From positions 372,001 through 436,000 of the forward strand of contig JACAXG010000231.1 of the NCBI GenBank assembly GCA_018881555.1: 64,000 bases of DNA. The letters run 5' to 3'. The position numbers and the translations under genes are program-made. Below are positions 37,263 to 50,015 of the stretch, piece after piece (the stretch's first letter is position 1; each line of letters opens with the position of its first letter). The notes below the pieces were generated by a model, which saw only the letters and a program-made list of their open reading frames with translations, was not told the DNA's origin and ran no database searches. Source of the DNA: Amblyornis subalaris (Eukaryota > Chordata > Aves > Passeriformes > Ptilonorhynchidae).

Positions 37263-40200
37263 TTTTTTAGCCCAAGAAAGGCTAAACAAGGAGTTTCTAA
37301 AGTGTAATTAAGTAAACTGGAGGGGTGAAAGGCCTTGGGCCATAGTAATTTAACACTGGATTTCTGAGGACACTGAGACGAAGAAGGCTCAAGGATGGTA
37401 GATGACAATAATTCCCTGCCACGGGCAGGACTACACATGTGAGAAGAAAAATCAGATGAGGACTATAATATAGTGCAAAGTGGACATGGTAGCTCTGATG
37501 TGCTGACATGCTACAACAGTTTCATAAAATCGGAACAATTTTCTCTTTTCCTATGTGATCAGTTGAAGCAGAGGAAGACAAGTGTATATCTGATTTTGAC
37601 TCTTCATCTTCTCTGCAGTAGAAATTTCTGGCCAAAGTCACTCTTCTTCCCTGCTATATGTTGCTTTCCTTTAACTGCTTTATTCTGTGTGTATATGTAT
37701 CAGGAGGGCTGTTCTGGCTTTTCAGTGGAAACTTACTGAAAACTGAAAGTTGAAAATATTAACATGAGTGTATCATCAGAAGGTCAGTGCCCAGATCCAT
37801 TGCCTTTAACTATGTTAGAAGGAGATGTTGTATATTACAAGCATTATGAATGACATTCCGTTCAAAGTCCTACAGAAGACCTCCAAACTGTGTAACACCG
37901 AAGAAGCCAGAAGATTCATTGATGCACAAATATTAGTTCAGAATTTTCTGTGGAATCAGATTTACCAGATATTATCAACCAAGGGAATCCTTCAGCTGTT
38001 TATATGTTACATATTTTGGCTTTTTTGTTGGGGAATAAGAATTCCTCCTAAATAATTATGGCCATGTCTATGAAAACAGGTGCAGACAGATACAAGCCTC
38101 CTCTGCGAAGCTGCCAAAATGGCTGGACTAAACCAGGTCTAGTCTGAAAACTATAGCCTTATTAGGCAGGGTTTATTAGTTCAGGCACAGTGCTGTATTT
38201 ATGTGACTATATGGCTTCTGGACTGGAGCTGGCTATTATCCCGCCAGCTCAGAACGTGGTCTGACTGAGGAAGCTCACATCTGTCATGCCAAACACATGT
38301 TCAAGAAGAAGAGTGGAAAAATCCTGTTGGGACTGGTAATGTTTCAAAATACAGTATTATTAGTAACTTTTGTATGTCGGGGTTGGGTTTTTGATTCTTT
38401 TTGCTAGTGTACTAAGGAAGTTATTAGTAACAGAGCTCAGTTCTATAAGTGAAGAATTTGCCTTTAAAGACGGGTGCAAAGACACCACTTCTGTTTTCCA
38501 TGTTTACATGGTACTGAATCACTTCAGCAGTCCCTGGGAAGCCTTCTGCAGAATGTCTTTATTTTTATATTTTAAACTGTTGATGAAGTGGAATGTTCTG
38601 GATCAATCACACCACATGTTAACAACTGAATCACTCAACAATAAAAGCCATCCAGGGAACTTAAACAGCAGCCATTGTACTTTTCTGATTTTTCCCTTGA
38701 CAGCATGATAATAATGCCATTATAGGCTGCCTACAGCAGAAAATAGTCATTGTATCTTCTACATGGCATTGTCTGAAGGAAAAGGAGGTGTTTTGACATA
38801 TCACATCCATGTGTGGTAGAGCAGAGCTGGGGAGTACTTACAGATGCCACAGCTGCTGAGGGCAGGCTGTAATACGTTCTCATTTGCTGTGGGGCAGAGA
38901 TGAGGAAGTGGAAAGGAGACCTTAGCCAACTTTCCTCAAACACGCCAGCTGAGGAGTCAAACAGAGCTCAGGTGGAACAAACAGGCCAGCTATTACTGCA
39001 ATAAAGCTTTGTGGGATGAAACCTGTGCAGCCTTAAAACTGAAGCTCGTATTCCTTTCTGTATGGAAACCGCATGTACTGAAGTCTAATGTTTGTTTTTG
39101 GTGGGTCATTTAGAGATCCTTCAAAGGGAAGTCCTTTTTCAGAGAGGAAGGACAAAAGCTTTTAGTAAACAGCTTCCTTAAGATAATTCACATTGTGTGT
39201 GGACAATCACAAACCATCTTTGAATGTCTTGATCTACTTTTCTAGAAAGTTAATATATTGTTTGCAAATCTCCTGGGAGATCTGCACATTTTTATTTCTT
39301 TTCTTGCAGAGATTCAAACTCTATTCTTAACATACTACGTAAGTGTAGAATTTCTTGGGAATCTAGCATTTTATTCTATGCTCAATATTGCTTGCATGTT
39401 TTTCCCACCTTCTAAATTTCCTGTTTCATTTAAATTTCCTTTTACTTGTTCCTTTTGTTTGTTCCTTCTTTAATATGCATGGAAGTTATCATGCAGAGCA
39501 AGATAGAAGTGTAAAGTTGGAAAAATGTTCTCGGAAGATCTATGCCCACAACCTGAATAAGCCTATCTTGAACATTGCTGACAGACACATTTTTGTTTCT
39601 AACCTGTTCTAAAACACTGCTCAATTAAAGATGTCTCACAGAGTTTTTAGGTAGGTTGCTCTGGTGCTTTCTTATTCTTAAAGATAGAAAGTTGGTGGTT
39701 TTTCCCCTGATATCTAATACCATCTAATATTCAGCTGTTAATTCTCTGTAACTCCAGGGTAATTTTCCTCTGTACTATCCATTTTTTACAATTTTATGTT
39801 TGTTTATTAATATCTGTGTCCTGAGAATTGTGTACTATTCTTGCTATAATTCCTTCCTTAGGACTGCTGTTCAGATATGCATGAATTCCATAAAATGCAC
39901 AAGAAGTAAAACTTGCAAGAAGTTGATACTGTTTTGAAGATCACTTTGTTAGTGGTGAAAAGGAACCCCTTAAATTTATGATGCCGTAGCAATAAGACTT
40001 CCATTCTCTTTGATACACTTATATATATTTAATCGATCTATTTCTGTCTGTTTTCTCTTTATGAATAATAGCTATACTGTAATGACACTGTAGGCCAATC
40101 CTCACAACAAAACGGTATTTTCTCTCCATAAGAAAACTGTTCTTTAAAAAATCTTGACCTTCATTCTCTCTCAGAGTTAAAGAAACCTTCCCAATACAAT

Positions 40201-40719
40201 CTCCTCTCTGAAAATAGCAAGAGATGATTCTGGATGCTTGAGAGTCCCCTACCATCTATGAACTATTTTATCAGTACTTGTTCTTGCCATCAGCACAGCC
40301 GTTAAAAAGAGTAACAGACTTTTATTTGCCATTGAACCATGTATTATTCTCCATACTAAAAAGGCAGGATATAAAATGTTGAGAGTTTAAATATTGATCT
40401 GGAGGGGTTATAGTGCTTTTAGCTGANCCTTCAGTGGTCTTTTATGTTGAAAATGCATTGAGCTGTCAGCTACATAAATTAATGAATAGATACTGGAATC
40501 ATTAAGTACAAGAATCCTCATTGCTAGTGATCCCTTGGTAAAATAGCACAAAGCATGGATACAATTGATTTTAAATTTTTGTTTGTTTGTTTGTTTTAGA
40601 AATGGTGCTGTAAGAGTAACAGCATTGATTGGGTTTGCTGTGATATGAAATATAGAAAGTATAATCCTAGGATCGGAAATTCTAATGTGGTGAATGACTC
40701 CTTTCTCTTCTTTCTGTAG

Positions 40720-40800
40720 GAGTGGAGCTGATAACTACTGTCTGCCCTTGTAAATGTTTCAAAAATCTTTTATAAAAGACATTGTAATAAATAAATAAGC
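40720..40800 (+). CDS. BMPER: Possible alternative BMPER terminal exon (speculative)
   Basis: About 400 bp before the canonical last exon, a pyrimidine-rich tract (ctcctttctcttctttctgtag, ending 40719) gives a good acceptor. Joined to the phase-1 donor at 35042 it would read Gly-Val-Glu-Leu-Ile-Thr-Thr-Val-Cys-Pro-Cys-Lys-Cys and five further residues, then stop at TAA 40773-40775. Overlapping AATAAA signals follow at 40786-40795. Such a transcript would replace the whole TIL domain with an 18-residue tail. It is only a splice, stop and poly(A) coincidence seen in the sequence; chance is quite possible and no such isoform is known to me. The end given is approximate. Confidence 0.2.
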
Positions 40801-41114
40801 AGTGTTAATCCTTTAATATAAAGCGTAGGTCTGCATATAGATAGAAACCTTGCCAAAGCTTTATATACCATCAGCTGTGTTAAAATTGTCAAAGAGTTCA
40901 AGACTGCTGTGGACTTGATAGCTTTTTGTTAAGGAACTTTGCTACTCTTATATTTATAATGTAATATAGTGGAATCTTTTTACAAGTAACTTTTTCCTGT
41001 AGATAATTGTCATACCAAAATGTGCTTTTTGATACTTGCAGTAGAAACTAAGCAAACAGGTAAGTAACTTTCCTTGTGGGGCTCTGTGTAATATGCATAT
41101 TTTTTTCCTTTTAA

Positions 41115-41306
<192 letters not shown>

Positions 41307-41725
41307 CATTCATTCCCTTTCCCTGGACACTGATGCGGGTGGTCACTGCCTTCAATGCTCACAGCCAGTGAAGGACTCCAGCTGTTTGTGTGCACATTCT
41401 GCAAAGTACACATCTACTCACAGAGTGTAAATATGCTCCTGTGTGTGTGTTTGTGTGTCTTATGTACACACATATGGCACCTAGAAAGATATGTAAATGT
41501 ATACTGTGTGTATGTAGACACGTGTCCATACGCAAGTGCCCTAAACGTAAGTACAACCCATATATTTATATATATGTCCACACACAAATATACATAATTT
41601 CTATATATCATAGAAGGATGAATTATAATATGTATATTTTTTGCTATAAAGTTTATGTATTATTATTTCTAGGACCCTGATCTGTAAGTCATTGTATAAA
41701 TAAACCAGGTGTTTTTAATATAATA
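41307..41725 (+). other. BMPER: BMPER 3' UTR (end approximate)
   Basis: This is the sequence from the stop codon to the first good poly(A) signal, about 400 nt. It contains a GU-rich run at 41441-41459, alternating TATGTA/TGTATG segments, an AU-rich stretch near 41560-41660, and a CACACACAAA run at 41579-41588 that could pair with the GU run. A longer UTR using a distal site cannot be excluded. Confidence 0.7.
41699..41704 (+). terminator. BMPER: BMPER polyadenylation signal AATAAA
   Basis: A canonical AATAAA lies within gtataaataaaccagg, 393 nt after the BMPER stop codon. It is followed at 41709-41716 by gtgtttttaat, a GU/U-rich downstream element, so cleavage is expected at about 41715-41725. 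Confidence 0.75.
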
Positions 41726-42294
41726 TAGTGGCATGAAAAGATTGGATGACTTTGCCATTGCATAAGTTTGTCGTTTCCAAGGAAACTTTTCTAAGGCCAT
41801 AGCACTGCCAGACTGGATTAGTTTCAACACAGAACCTGGATTTACAGTTGTACAGGAAACACATTTCTCTAGAGATGGAGGATTTATCTAGGAATATTTC
41901 ATGCGTACCTTAGAGCTGCATAGTGATTGGTGACAGTGCTTAATCAGGCAGAGAAAGCTGGGGATTGGCTTTTATGCTTTACTGAAATAACTGTGCAAAA
42001 TTATTTCCAAAGCTGGTTGGACAATGGCCAGGATAGAGATATTTCTTTCTGGAATGGCACCAAAGAGTCAGGGGCCAGATTTTCAAAAGTGTTCAGCACC
42101 CAGCAGCTCACTTTGAAAACCTGACCACTTCCCATTTCATATCCTAATGCCCCATCTCTGTTGTTGTGTTTGGCAGTAGATGTGAATACACAAAAAGGAG
42201 CTTGAAGAAAATATTCATATTAGCCCCTTAAACATGTTTGAAATGTCTAGGCTTGTTTCATATCTCGCCCAAATATCGTGCAGAAAGCAAATCC

Positions 42295-42321
42295 CACACT
42301 GAAATGTTTGATTTCAGTGTG
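42295..42321. repeat. 11-bp perfect inverted repeat, 5-nt loop
   Basis: CACACTGAAAT (42295-42305) and ATTTCAGTGTG (42311-42321) are exactly complementary around gtttg. It could be a compact stem-loop if transcribed, but it is too short for a microRNA precursor unless flanking pairing extends it. None is obvious. Confidence 0.75.
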
Positions 42322-45300
42322 CCTTAAAAACATTAAATAATGCCAGGCTTAGTAACTCATTTAATTTATCAGCATGGTTTAGAAAAAGACAAATTCACCC
42401 CACCAAAAACAGTAGAGAATGTCAAATGCTAATTGGAGAACTGCAATTTATTTCCTTAGTGGTCTTTTGGTTTAGGTTTACGAACATGTGGGCTCTGTGA
42501 AGTTTGTGTGACTTTTGAAGTCTCCCAGGGGAGAAGCAATAATATGGGATTTCATTAGACACTGTTAAAAAAGCCATACAACTTTCTCAAGCCTAAAGGG
42601 ACAAGGGGCTATTTTTCTTCACTGGAAAGCCTCTTGGAGAGCCTGATGGAATAGTCTCTGGAGATGACAGAAATCTTTGGGCATCTGATTTAGGTTTGTA
42701 ATGAAGTAATATCCTTTCACACAGCTACTTCCATCATGTCTTGCATTGAAATTGCACATTGTAATGCTTTGAACAACTTTCTGCTTTAATTGTTTACCCT
42801 CCAGGAAGTTAAGCAGGGTCTGAGTTTACAGGGCACAACACATTTGGGTTATACAACCTGTCTGTGATCTCATCCTGGAGGAAGATGCTGAGTGAGCCTG
42901 GTTAACTTAAGCACCACACTATACAAAATGCTGTACCACAACAGTGTTAAAAAGAGCTGGGCATATAATGCCAAGAGTGTTCTATGGGTGTTCATCCAAA
43001 TCTTAAATAAACTCAGCTTGATCTTTTTATGTTCCTTTTGTGTTCGTTTTCTCGGAACAATCAAACAATTCAGTTTTACTGGCAGAGAGGGTTTTGAAGA
43101 AACATACACAAGTGCACTGGGAAGCAGAATTGCAAATGTGCAGATCACATCAGAGCAGGAAACTAGAAGAGTTTTATGTGGCTCATGCTAATTGAATGGC
43201 AAAGATGAAATTTAGAACAATTGTAGTTGGCTGAAGGAGTTAAAATATAAAATGGCAGTCATTAAAATAATTTAAAGCATCAGTTAGACCAAAGAACATT
43301 TCAGCCTCTGAGCTTTTGATGCTGAGATATGTGGTCTATACCATTAAAAAGAATATTTGCCTACCTTTAGTTTAGGACAGATTCTAATTGCTTACTGCTC
43401 AGTGTTTCCAAAATAAAAATACAGGCAAAGTGAATTGCATATATGAACAGTGTATAGATCTGTCTTTCTCTTTTCTCCTAACTTATAAAGGTGAGTGAAA
43501 GGTGGAGGGAGAGCCCTCCAGCTCTTTCAGTCCACTGATCACATTCAAGCAATGCTTAATTGATTCTAGGTAAAGAGGTGACTCAGTCTTTCTGTAGGAT
43601 GAACTCTATTTTTAAATCTTAAAATGGTTCAGTTTAAAACCTGACCCAAAGGTCATCTCAAAATGAGGACTCATCCCTTGGTTTAGCATTTTCATATCTA
43701 CCTAATTAAGGGTAGACGGATGCTTTTGCTTTAGTGATGTAGACTGAGGAAGAGAGGAAAGTGGTTTTACCTTTAACCTGAGTGATTGTGCCCTTATGGT
43801 GCTCTGGAGCTTATTCCTCCAAACTCCGCAGTTTTCAAGGCAACAGTAAGTGCTATCATCTGTCTGCTCTGTTCACATGTACCATCTAAGATCAAGGAGT
43901 TTTGCCTTTCTAGAAATGGTCTCCAGGTTTCATCCTGGCAGAGGGTTTATATCTGTATCTGTGGTTACCCTGAGCCTAACTGAACTACTGAGTCCAGATG
44001 AGGCCCAGGTGGGCCTGTCTCACTTTGCTCTTCTGTTTGCCTCTCTCCTTCAAGGCCATTCAAAAGTTGAGAGTCTAGCCCGACACCATCAATAACATCA
44101 TTACCACTGGCCTCACAGAGTTTGGGTTGCAGCCTATCTTCCTCCTGCTCATGGAATATTGCCCCTAGGATGCTAGAGCTGGAAGTTTCCTGTGTACCAC
44201 TTGGGAGTTATTTTTGATGAAATTCACTGGTAGTCCAATTTTAGTATGCTAAATGTGTTTAGTATGCAATAATGGTTTTTTTTAATAATAGCATAAGGTT
44301 GATAATCCATATGGCATATGGCACATTCACCATGCAAAAGTGGTGGTTTTGTAAATTTTAATCTTGATAATGCTTATGTCAATCTGTGCATATAAGTTTG
44401 TGCCAATTTGTAAGGTGAAATATATTCGAAGGAGCAGGGGTTCCAATCAAAGAATGATCCAAAAGGGAAGTCCAAGAAACTCCTCTGTAATCCAATGGAT
44501 AGAGTCAGGGAAAGACTTGGATCAATAGTTTCACCATTAACCTGCTGTGTGTTCTCTGGCAAGTCATTTGATATTCTGTACTTCATTGGGGGAAACAAGG
44601 CTCTGGATTTATGCATCTTTTCTCAGTTTATGGATGAAAAATGTTCTAAAATGTTCTATCAGCTACTATTTTACCAGTCTACTCAGGTCTGCTTTGTGTC
44701 ACGTTGTCCCATCTCTCCCATATCATCATCACTTGAAAGTCAGCTTTCAGTTGGCATACATGGAGGTCAAATATATTTACTTCCTCGTGATGTACTTTCA
44801 GTTGTGTCTGTTTTAGTCGTGTATATTGAGTTTTATAGACCATGGAGACAAACCATAGCCAAACAGAGCTATTTGAGTTGTAGCCCAAGACTCCCACATC
44901 TTCCAAGAACACTTTTCTTCTATAGAATAAGGTTGGTTGCACTTGGACAAAAAGAAAAAAAAAAGAAGCTATTCTTAATGTCCGACCCAAATGTGAACCC
45001 AGCCTTGCACCACATAAGTAGTTTCCAGCAGATAACCTAAGAGAAGTAAGTTTTCATCTTTTCTGCTTTTTTTGAACACAGAATTCAAATACAGTTTGAC
45101 ACTGCCTGGCTTCTCACTGACAGAACCTGACAGTTGCAGTAGCTGACTGACCTTGAGCAACTGTGTAGGGGTATGGCAGTTTGCTTTTGCCTTCGTCAAA
45201 AGTGGAGAAGGTGATATCAGACCTAACAGATCTGAGAATGACAACCCATGCATTTTCATGTGGACAGGATGGAAAGAGAGTCAGTCAACAGCATTTAGCA

Positions 45301-48300
45301 CTGAAATGGTGAGGTGTTGAACAATTTCAGGAACAGTGCCAATTAAAGGGGTCTTATGCCAAGGTCTCAATATTTGACAGACAGGAACTTTACATTGCAT
45401 AACACTGATCAAATGCTTGTTCTTCTATCCTTGATTTTACCATTTTTAGAAAGCCCTGTGGCAAGAGATATGTTTCTGCTCCCTTACAGAACCATTTCTA
45501 GTCTACAACTGCAAATGTTTCAGGACACAGCCTACCTGGTCTGCCATAGCAGTATTCCCTTCCTCTCTGTTTGAATGAAGGTGGTGCTGTAATGTGAGGA
45601 AATAAAGAGGCAGGATGGCAGAATAAGAGTAACAGGCAAATGAGAAAGAAGAAAGTAGTAACAGGATTTTATTCTCTGTGGATATTTTCCCTCTAAATGA
45701 TAACAACTAACTGAAAGTTGTTTGACAAAGGCGAAGACTCTCTGAGCAAAAAAACCACCCTGCCAACCACTCAGCCCCCCCATCCAATGGCAGTGGAATC
45801 ACGCGCTAAGAATAGATATATTGTTAGGTATAGAAATCCATAATTACGGTTATGAGAGTCTGTTCCTGCTTTTCTCACAACTGTTACATCACCTTTGAAG
45901 AAGTCACCAAAGTTAAGGAAAGGGATTTTATTTATGGAGCTGAGATGAGAAATTCATTTCTCATGCTTCCACTAGCACAGAAAACCTGCCTTGGTTTCCT
46001 CCAGGATATCTGTTCTAGTGAACACACATCATCACAACAGTCAGAACAAAAGCTACAAATGCACTTTTATAGCTACTCTTGTTCCTGGCTTTGAGATAAA
46101 ATTGCAAGTTCTACGTAACTGCTGAGAGGGCACAAGTCATCTTTTTGACAACACCAGTTTTACCAGGCAGCAACGTTACTCAGCATCAAGCAGCATTTTA
46201 GAAACTTCAAGCAATGTTAAATAGGACATGTTGCATTTGCTATTTGCAAGACTTTACCCTTTTCATGGCGATTTGTGAGCTAATGGTAGTCCTGCACACA
46301 GGAGGAAGTTGGCTCTAATGGGGTGCGTGTGTGTGGTGGGAGAGGGGTGGCATTATATAATTATCATTATCATTGATAGCATTTTCTATTTCCCTAAGTG
46401 ATGCTTATACCTGGGCATCAAGATAGTTTGGTTTTGCACGTGAAAGTGAATTGATAGGAAAGTAGAGAATTCCTGCGCAGACAGACCTGCACCTTTTTTT
46501 TTTCTTACCCAGTGGTGAAGAAATGCTTCAAAGCACACTTCAAAGAGCATTTGTGAGCCTCATAATGGACAGCTCTGCAACAAGCTGCTCGTAGCGGTAA
46601 TTTAGCCTTTTACTCTGGCAGTAAGTGGTTGGTACTTTAATGACCCAATCGTTCAAAGCACTTAACTGTGCTCAAACTTTGAATAACCTCCTTTGCTTCA
46701 ATGGGGCAACATGCACGCTGACTTCTAACCACATGCTTAAATGGTTTGCTGGGCCAGGGCCAGAGAGTTCGGCATCTGGCAGGATCAAATATTAAACCTT
46801 GTGATATTTTGTATTTCTTCATGATTTCCATGCATAGATCTATTTTATGATCATGCTGCTATCTACTGCTAGGAAACCGTACAAGCTAAGGCTTTTTGAA
46901 GCCTTTTGTTTTGAGACTTTAGAAGATTGGAGAATTTTTTCTATTGATTTCCTATGTCAATATGTTATAATTTCTTACATCACATTGCAATTTCCTACTC
47001 TATTTTATTTCTTGTTATTCTTGAAACAAAGGGACGTAGTGGACTTGATTTTTTTGCTTTTGCACTGGTAAAAGTAAGGAACTATTTCAGTGAGTTAACT
47101 GTTGCTGGCTATACTATTTTTAAACCGAGTTGAGTTCATATTAACACCATCCTGACTTTATATTTGTGGAAGTAATCCACAATCCTGGTCTGACTGCCCT
47201 CAACTCTTAGACTCCTAATTGCTTCTAGCTATAGTTCATTTTAAAACTCTGATAACACTGTATTAGAGTAAAAGCATTTGCAGCCCAAATCAGTATAAAT
47301 AACTTGCTACTAGAGATCACAGTTTATAAATGAAGGAGAAAAAATTAATTTGTTTACTGAACTTATTTTCACAATAATTTTTATAAATTGTATTAATAAG
47401 GAAAAGAGAATTGTGACCATAGAAACTGATGAGGAAAAAAGAACTACGAAAATTATTATTGTTTTCTTAAATATTTAGTGCAAGTATTCAGCTTCTTTAA
47501 CAAGTATCACTGAATGGCTTTCAAAACCCATAGAAAAAATTTGATTGGGTTCCATAGAATATGAATCGACTCACAGGTGGATATGTTGATATGAACTTGC
47601 TGATGCAGTTCTACAGTTAACATTTCACTGCGTCTGGAAGGGAGTGAAATAAATGAGTGGAGTTTGGAGGAAATTATTTATCCTATTTTAGGCATATGAA
47701 TGATTGCTAGTTTGGAGTGTAAATATGCAGGTGTTTGAACNCCACCATGTTGGATATACAGCCCTGACTTTCTTCATATTGTTGTGCATCAAGAGTATCT
47801 TTAGAGGAACCCACAGAATAATATCTATATCAAAAGACATGTTTGGGATTTTGTATTTATTCATCACAATTAAGTGTTACCCTGCAAATCATCAAGGGGA
47901 GGAGAAGCTGCAGGGAGAATTGCAGTGTGTATCACATATATTAGATGTTTGAAGCCATTAAAGTATGGCTGGGTTACATGAAATGTTTTATATGCAATTT
48001 GTGGAGAATGCTCTGTAGTGTCAAGAGCATCACTGCAGAATGTTTACATTTTAATGTTTAGAACTTCATTGCTTACTCATGCTAGATTTTTAATAGATTT
48101 CACCTGAGGTGCATTAATGTAAAAATGAAATCTATTTATACATTTACTAAATTTCTGTCTTCATCAGTATGTCTCAGTTTATACCTCTGTTGAATTTAAA
48201 TTTACACAAAACTGCAAACTGTGCAGTAACTTTGCCATGGCTTGTCTTTGAGTGTCCATACAGTTTTTGTAAGAATATTGTACTAATACAATTTTGTAAA

Positions 48301-49834
48301 AGTAGGATTGTGATGAGTATGTTTGTAAAGACATTATTTATTCCCCTATAAACATAATATTTATTATCTTTATGCAGATAAATATTGATGCCTTATTATT
48401 TCATAGCTGTCAGTGAAAACTGTCGTTATGATTTCCAAGGTCTGTTTCAGAAAAGCAACGTCTCCCACACAAGAGTTGATACTGTGTTCTCCTAAGAACT
48501 TAAATACTGTTATTTCTTGAGATGGGAGGAAGGAGCTATGCAAACTGTTTTCCTTCCCTTTTACCTGTAATTAGGGAGCTGGGATTTTGGGACCCTTTGT
48601 CCAGCTGGTGACTCATTTATGTGGTACCGCTTGGCCCAGTTACTTCACTGCTATTTCCCTTAGTTTTCTCACTGGTGGAACAGAAATGATGATGGTTTAC
48701 AAAAATCACAGAAATATTAGGAACAACGAATTTGTTAGCAATCCACTGGTCTGTGCTTGGGCAAGGCTCCTGTTAATGTCCGTTGGGCTCCAGATCAGGC
48801 CTCTCAATTTTCAAGTATTTTTTTTTTTTTTCTTTACAAGAGGAGCCTGTTCTGCTTGTGAAGGAGTAAGTAGATCATGAACCCAAAAGACCAGGACTGA
48901 GAGCAAGCCTTGCCCTGCCCTGAGCAAGAAGACTTTCTTTGATAGGTTTCTTCCTCCTGGAGGGAGGAGATGAGAGGATGAGGAGAGCACAGAAGGTAAG
49001 AGATTCAGCACTTTCCTTGAAATTCATAGAACTGCTGGTGCTACATTGTCTGTAGCTGTGGGACTCCTTGCATGGTCTGTACTAACTAAATTCGCATGAA
49101 GCCCCCTGTGACAGGCTGCTTTGATATCGTGAGACACTGAGTGTTCATTTTGGGGTGTGCAGGCTCGTCCCTCCACACTGTTCCAATACTGAGGTGTGAG
49201 GGCAATGCAGAGGTGGCCACAGCTGTAGTTCAAAGGCTGGGTGATCAGGCCCCGCATGCTACTTGTGTCTGGTAACTACTTACATGGTCACATGTAACTT
49301 TTACCCCAGAATAACCACTCAGTGGTCACCGTTATTACATATTATTTTTCCCACCCATTTTGGATGCAGCCTCTTCACCAAGAATGCTGCAATATTAATT
49401 CTCCTTCAAAACAGTGTGGATTTATGGACTACCCTCACTTCTCTCGTGCCAGACTTCACTTGGCTCTTGGTGAGATCAAGCATATAAACAATCAAATTTT
49501 TGTCTCTGCCCAGCCTAAGAGCTTTACAGACTGACCTTTTGTAGAGCACTTGCACTGTTTGTAGGGGCAAAGTATAGATGCTATGGGCACCTCTAGCAGA
49601 GCACTTGGTGGGCTCCTGCACTTCTGCTGTCTTGTTCATTTGGGCAGCCTATGCCTTGCACATCACAGCGGTAATCCTTCCCTCCCTCCTGTGTGACCTT
49701 TTCTGAGCTCAACAGATTGTGACACTCATTTTTTTCATTAAAATGCTCAAAGAGAAAAATCTTATTTAAGACAAATATGAAAGAAAGAGCTTACATGGAG
49801 AATGAGAAAAAAGTGGTGTCTGTTTTTCATTTAA

Positions 49835-50015
49835 ACAATCCCTAGATTTATTTATGTGTTTCAGGCTATTCACTTAATTCAGTCTAATAATTGGAGTACT
49901 TTTCTTCATCATTTACAGTTCATCATCAATAGAATTTTAATGTTTGAGAGTATTGGTAATAATTGTTTTTCTAATTAAACCATACTGAAAAGCTAATAAT
50001 CCTCATTTAGGATTT
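49835..50015. promoter_or_regulatory. Candidate AT-rich conserved non-coding element
   Basis: The block is rich in homeodomain-like cores: TTAATTC and CTAATAATTGG near 49874-49896, TTTTAATG near 49936, GGTAATAATTG near 49954, CTAATTAAACC near 49972 and CTAATAATCC near 49994. It also has a FOX-like TTATTTATGTGTT. Dense, non-repetitive clustering about 8 kb beyond BMPER suggests a distal enhancer. This is inference from composition only. Confidence 0.25.

Noticed and set aside
36947..37438. 163-codon minus-strand open frame rich in F, L, S and P
   Set aside because: It lies opposite a purine-rich low-complexity block, where stop codons are rare on the pyrimidine strand. It has no domain or conserved motif and sits inside the last BMPER intron.
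44495..45040. 181-codon plus-strand open frame, the longest in the window
   Set aside because: No recognisable domain, splice context or codon pattern; its composition matches the surrounding non-coding DNA. Another long frame overlaps it on the opposite strand.
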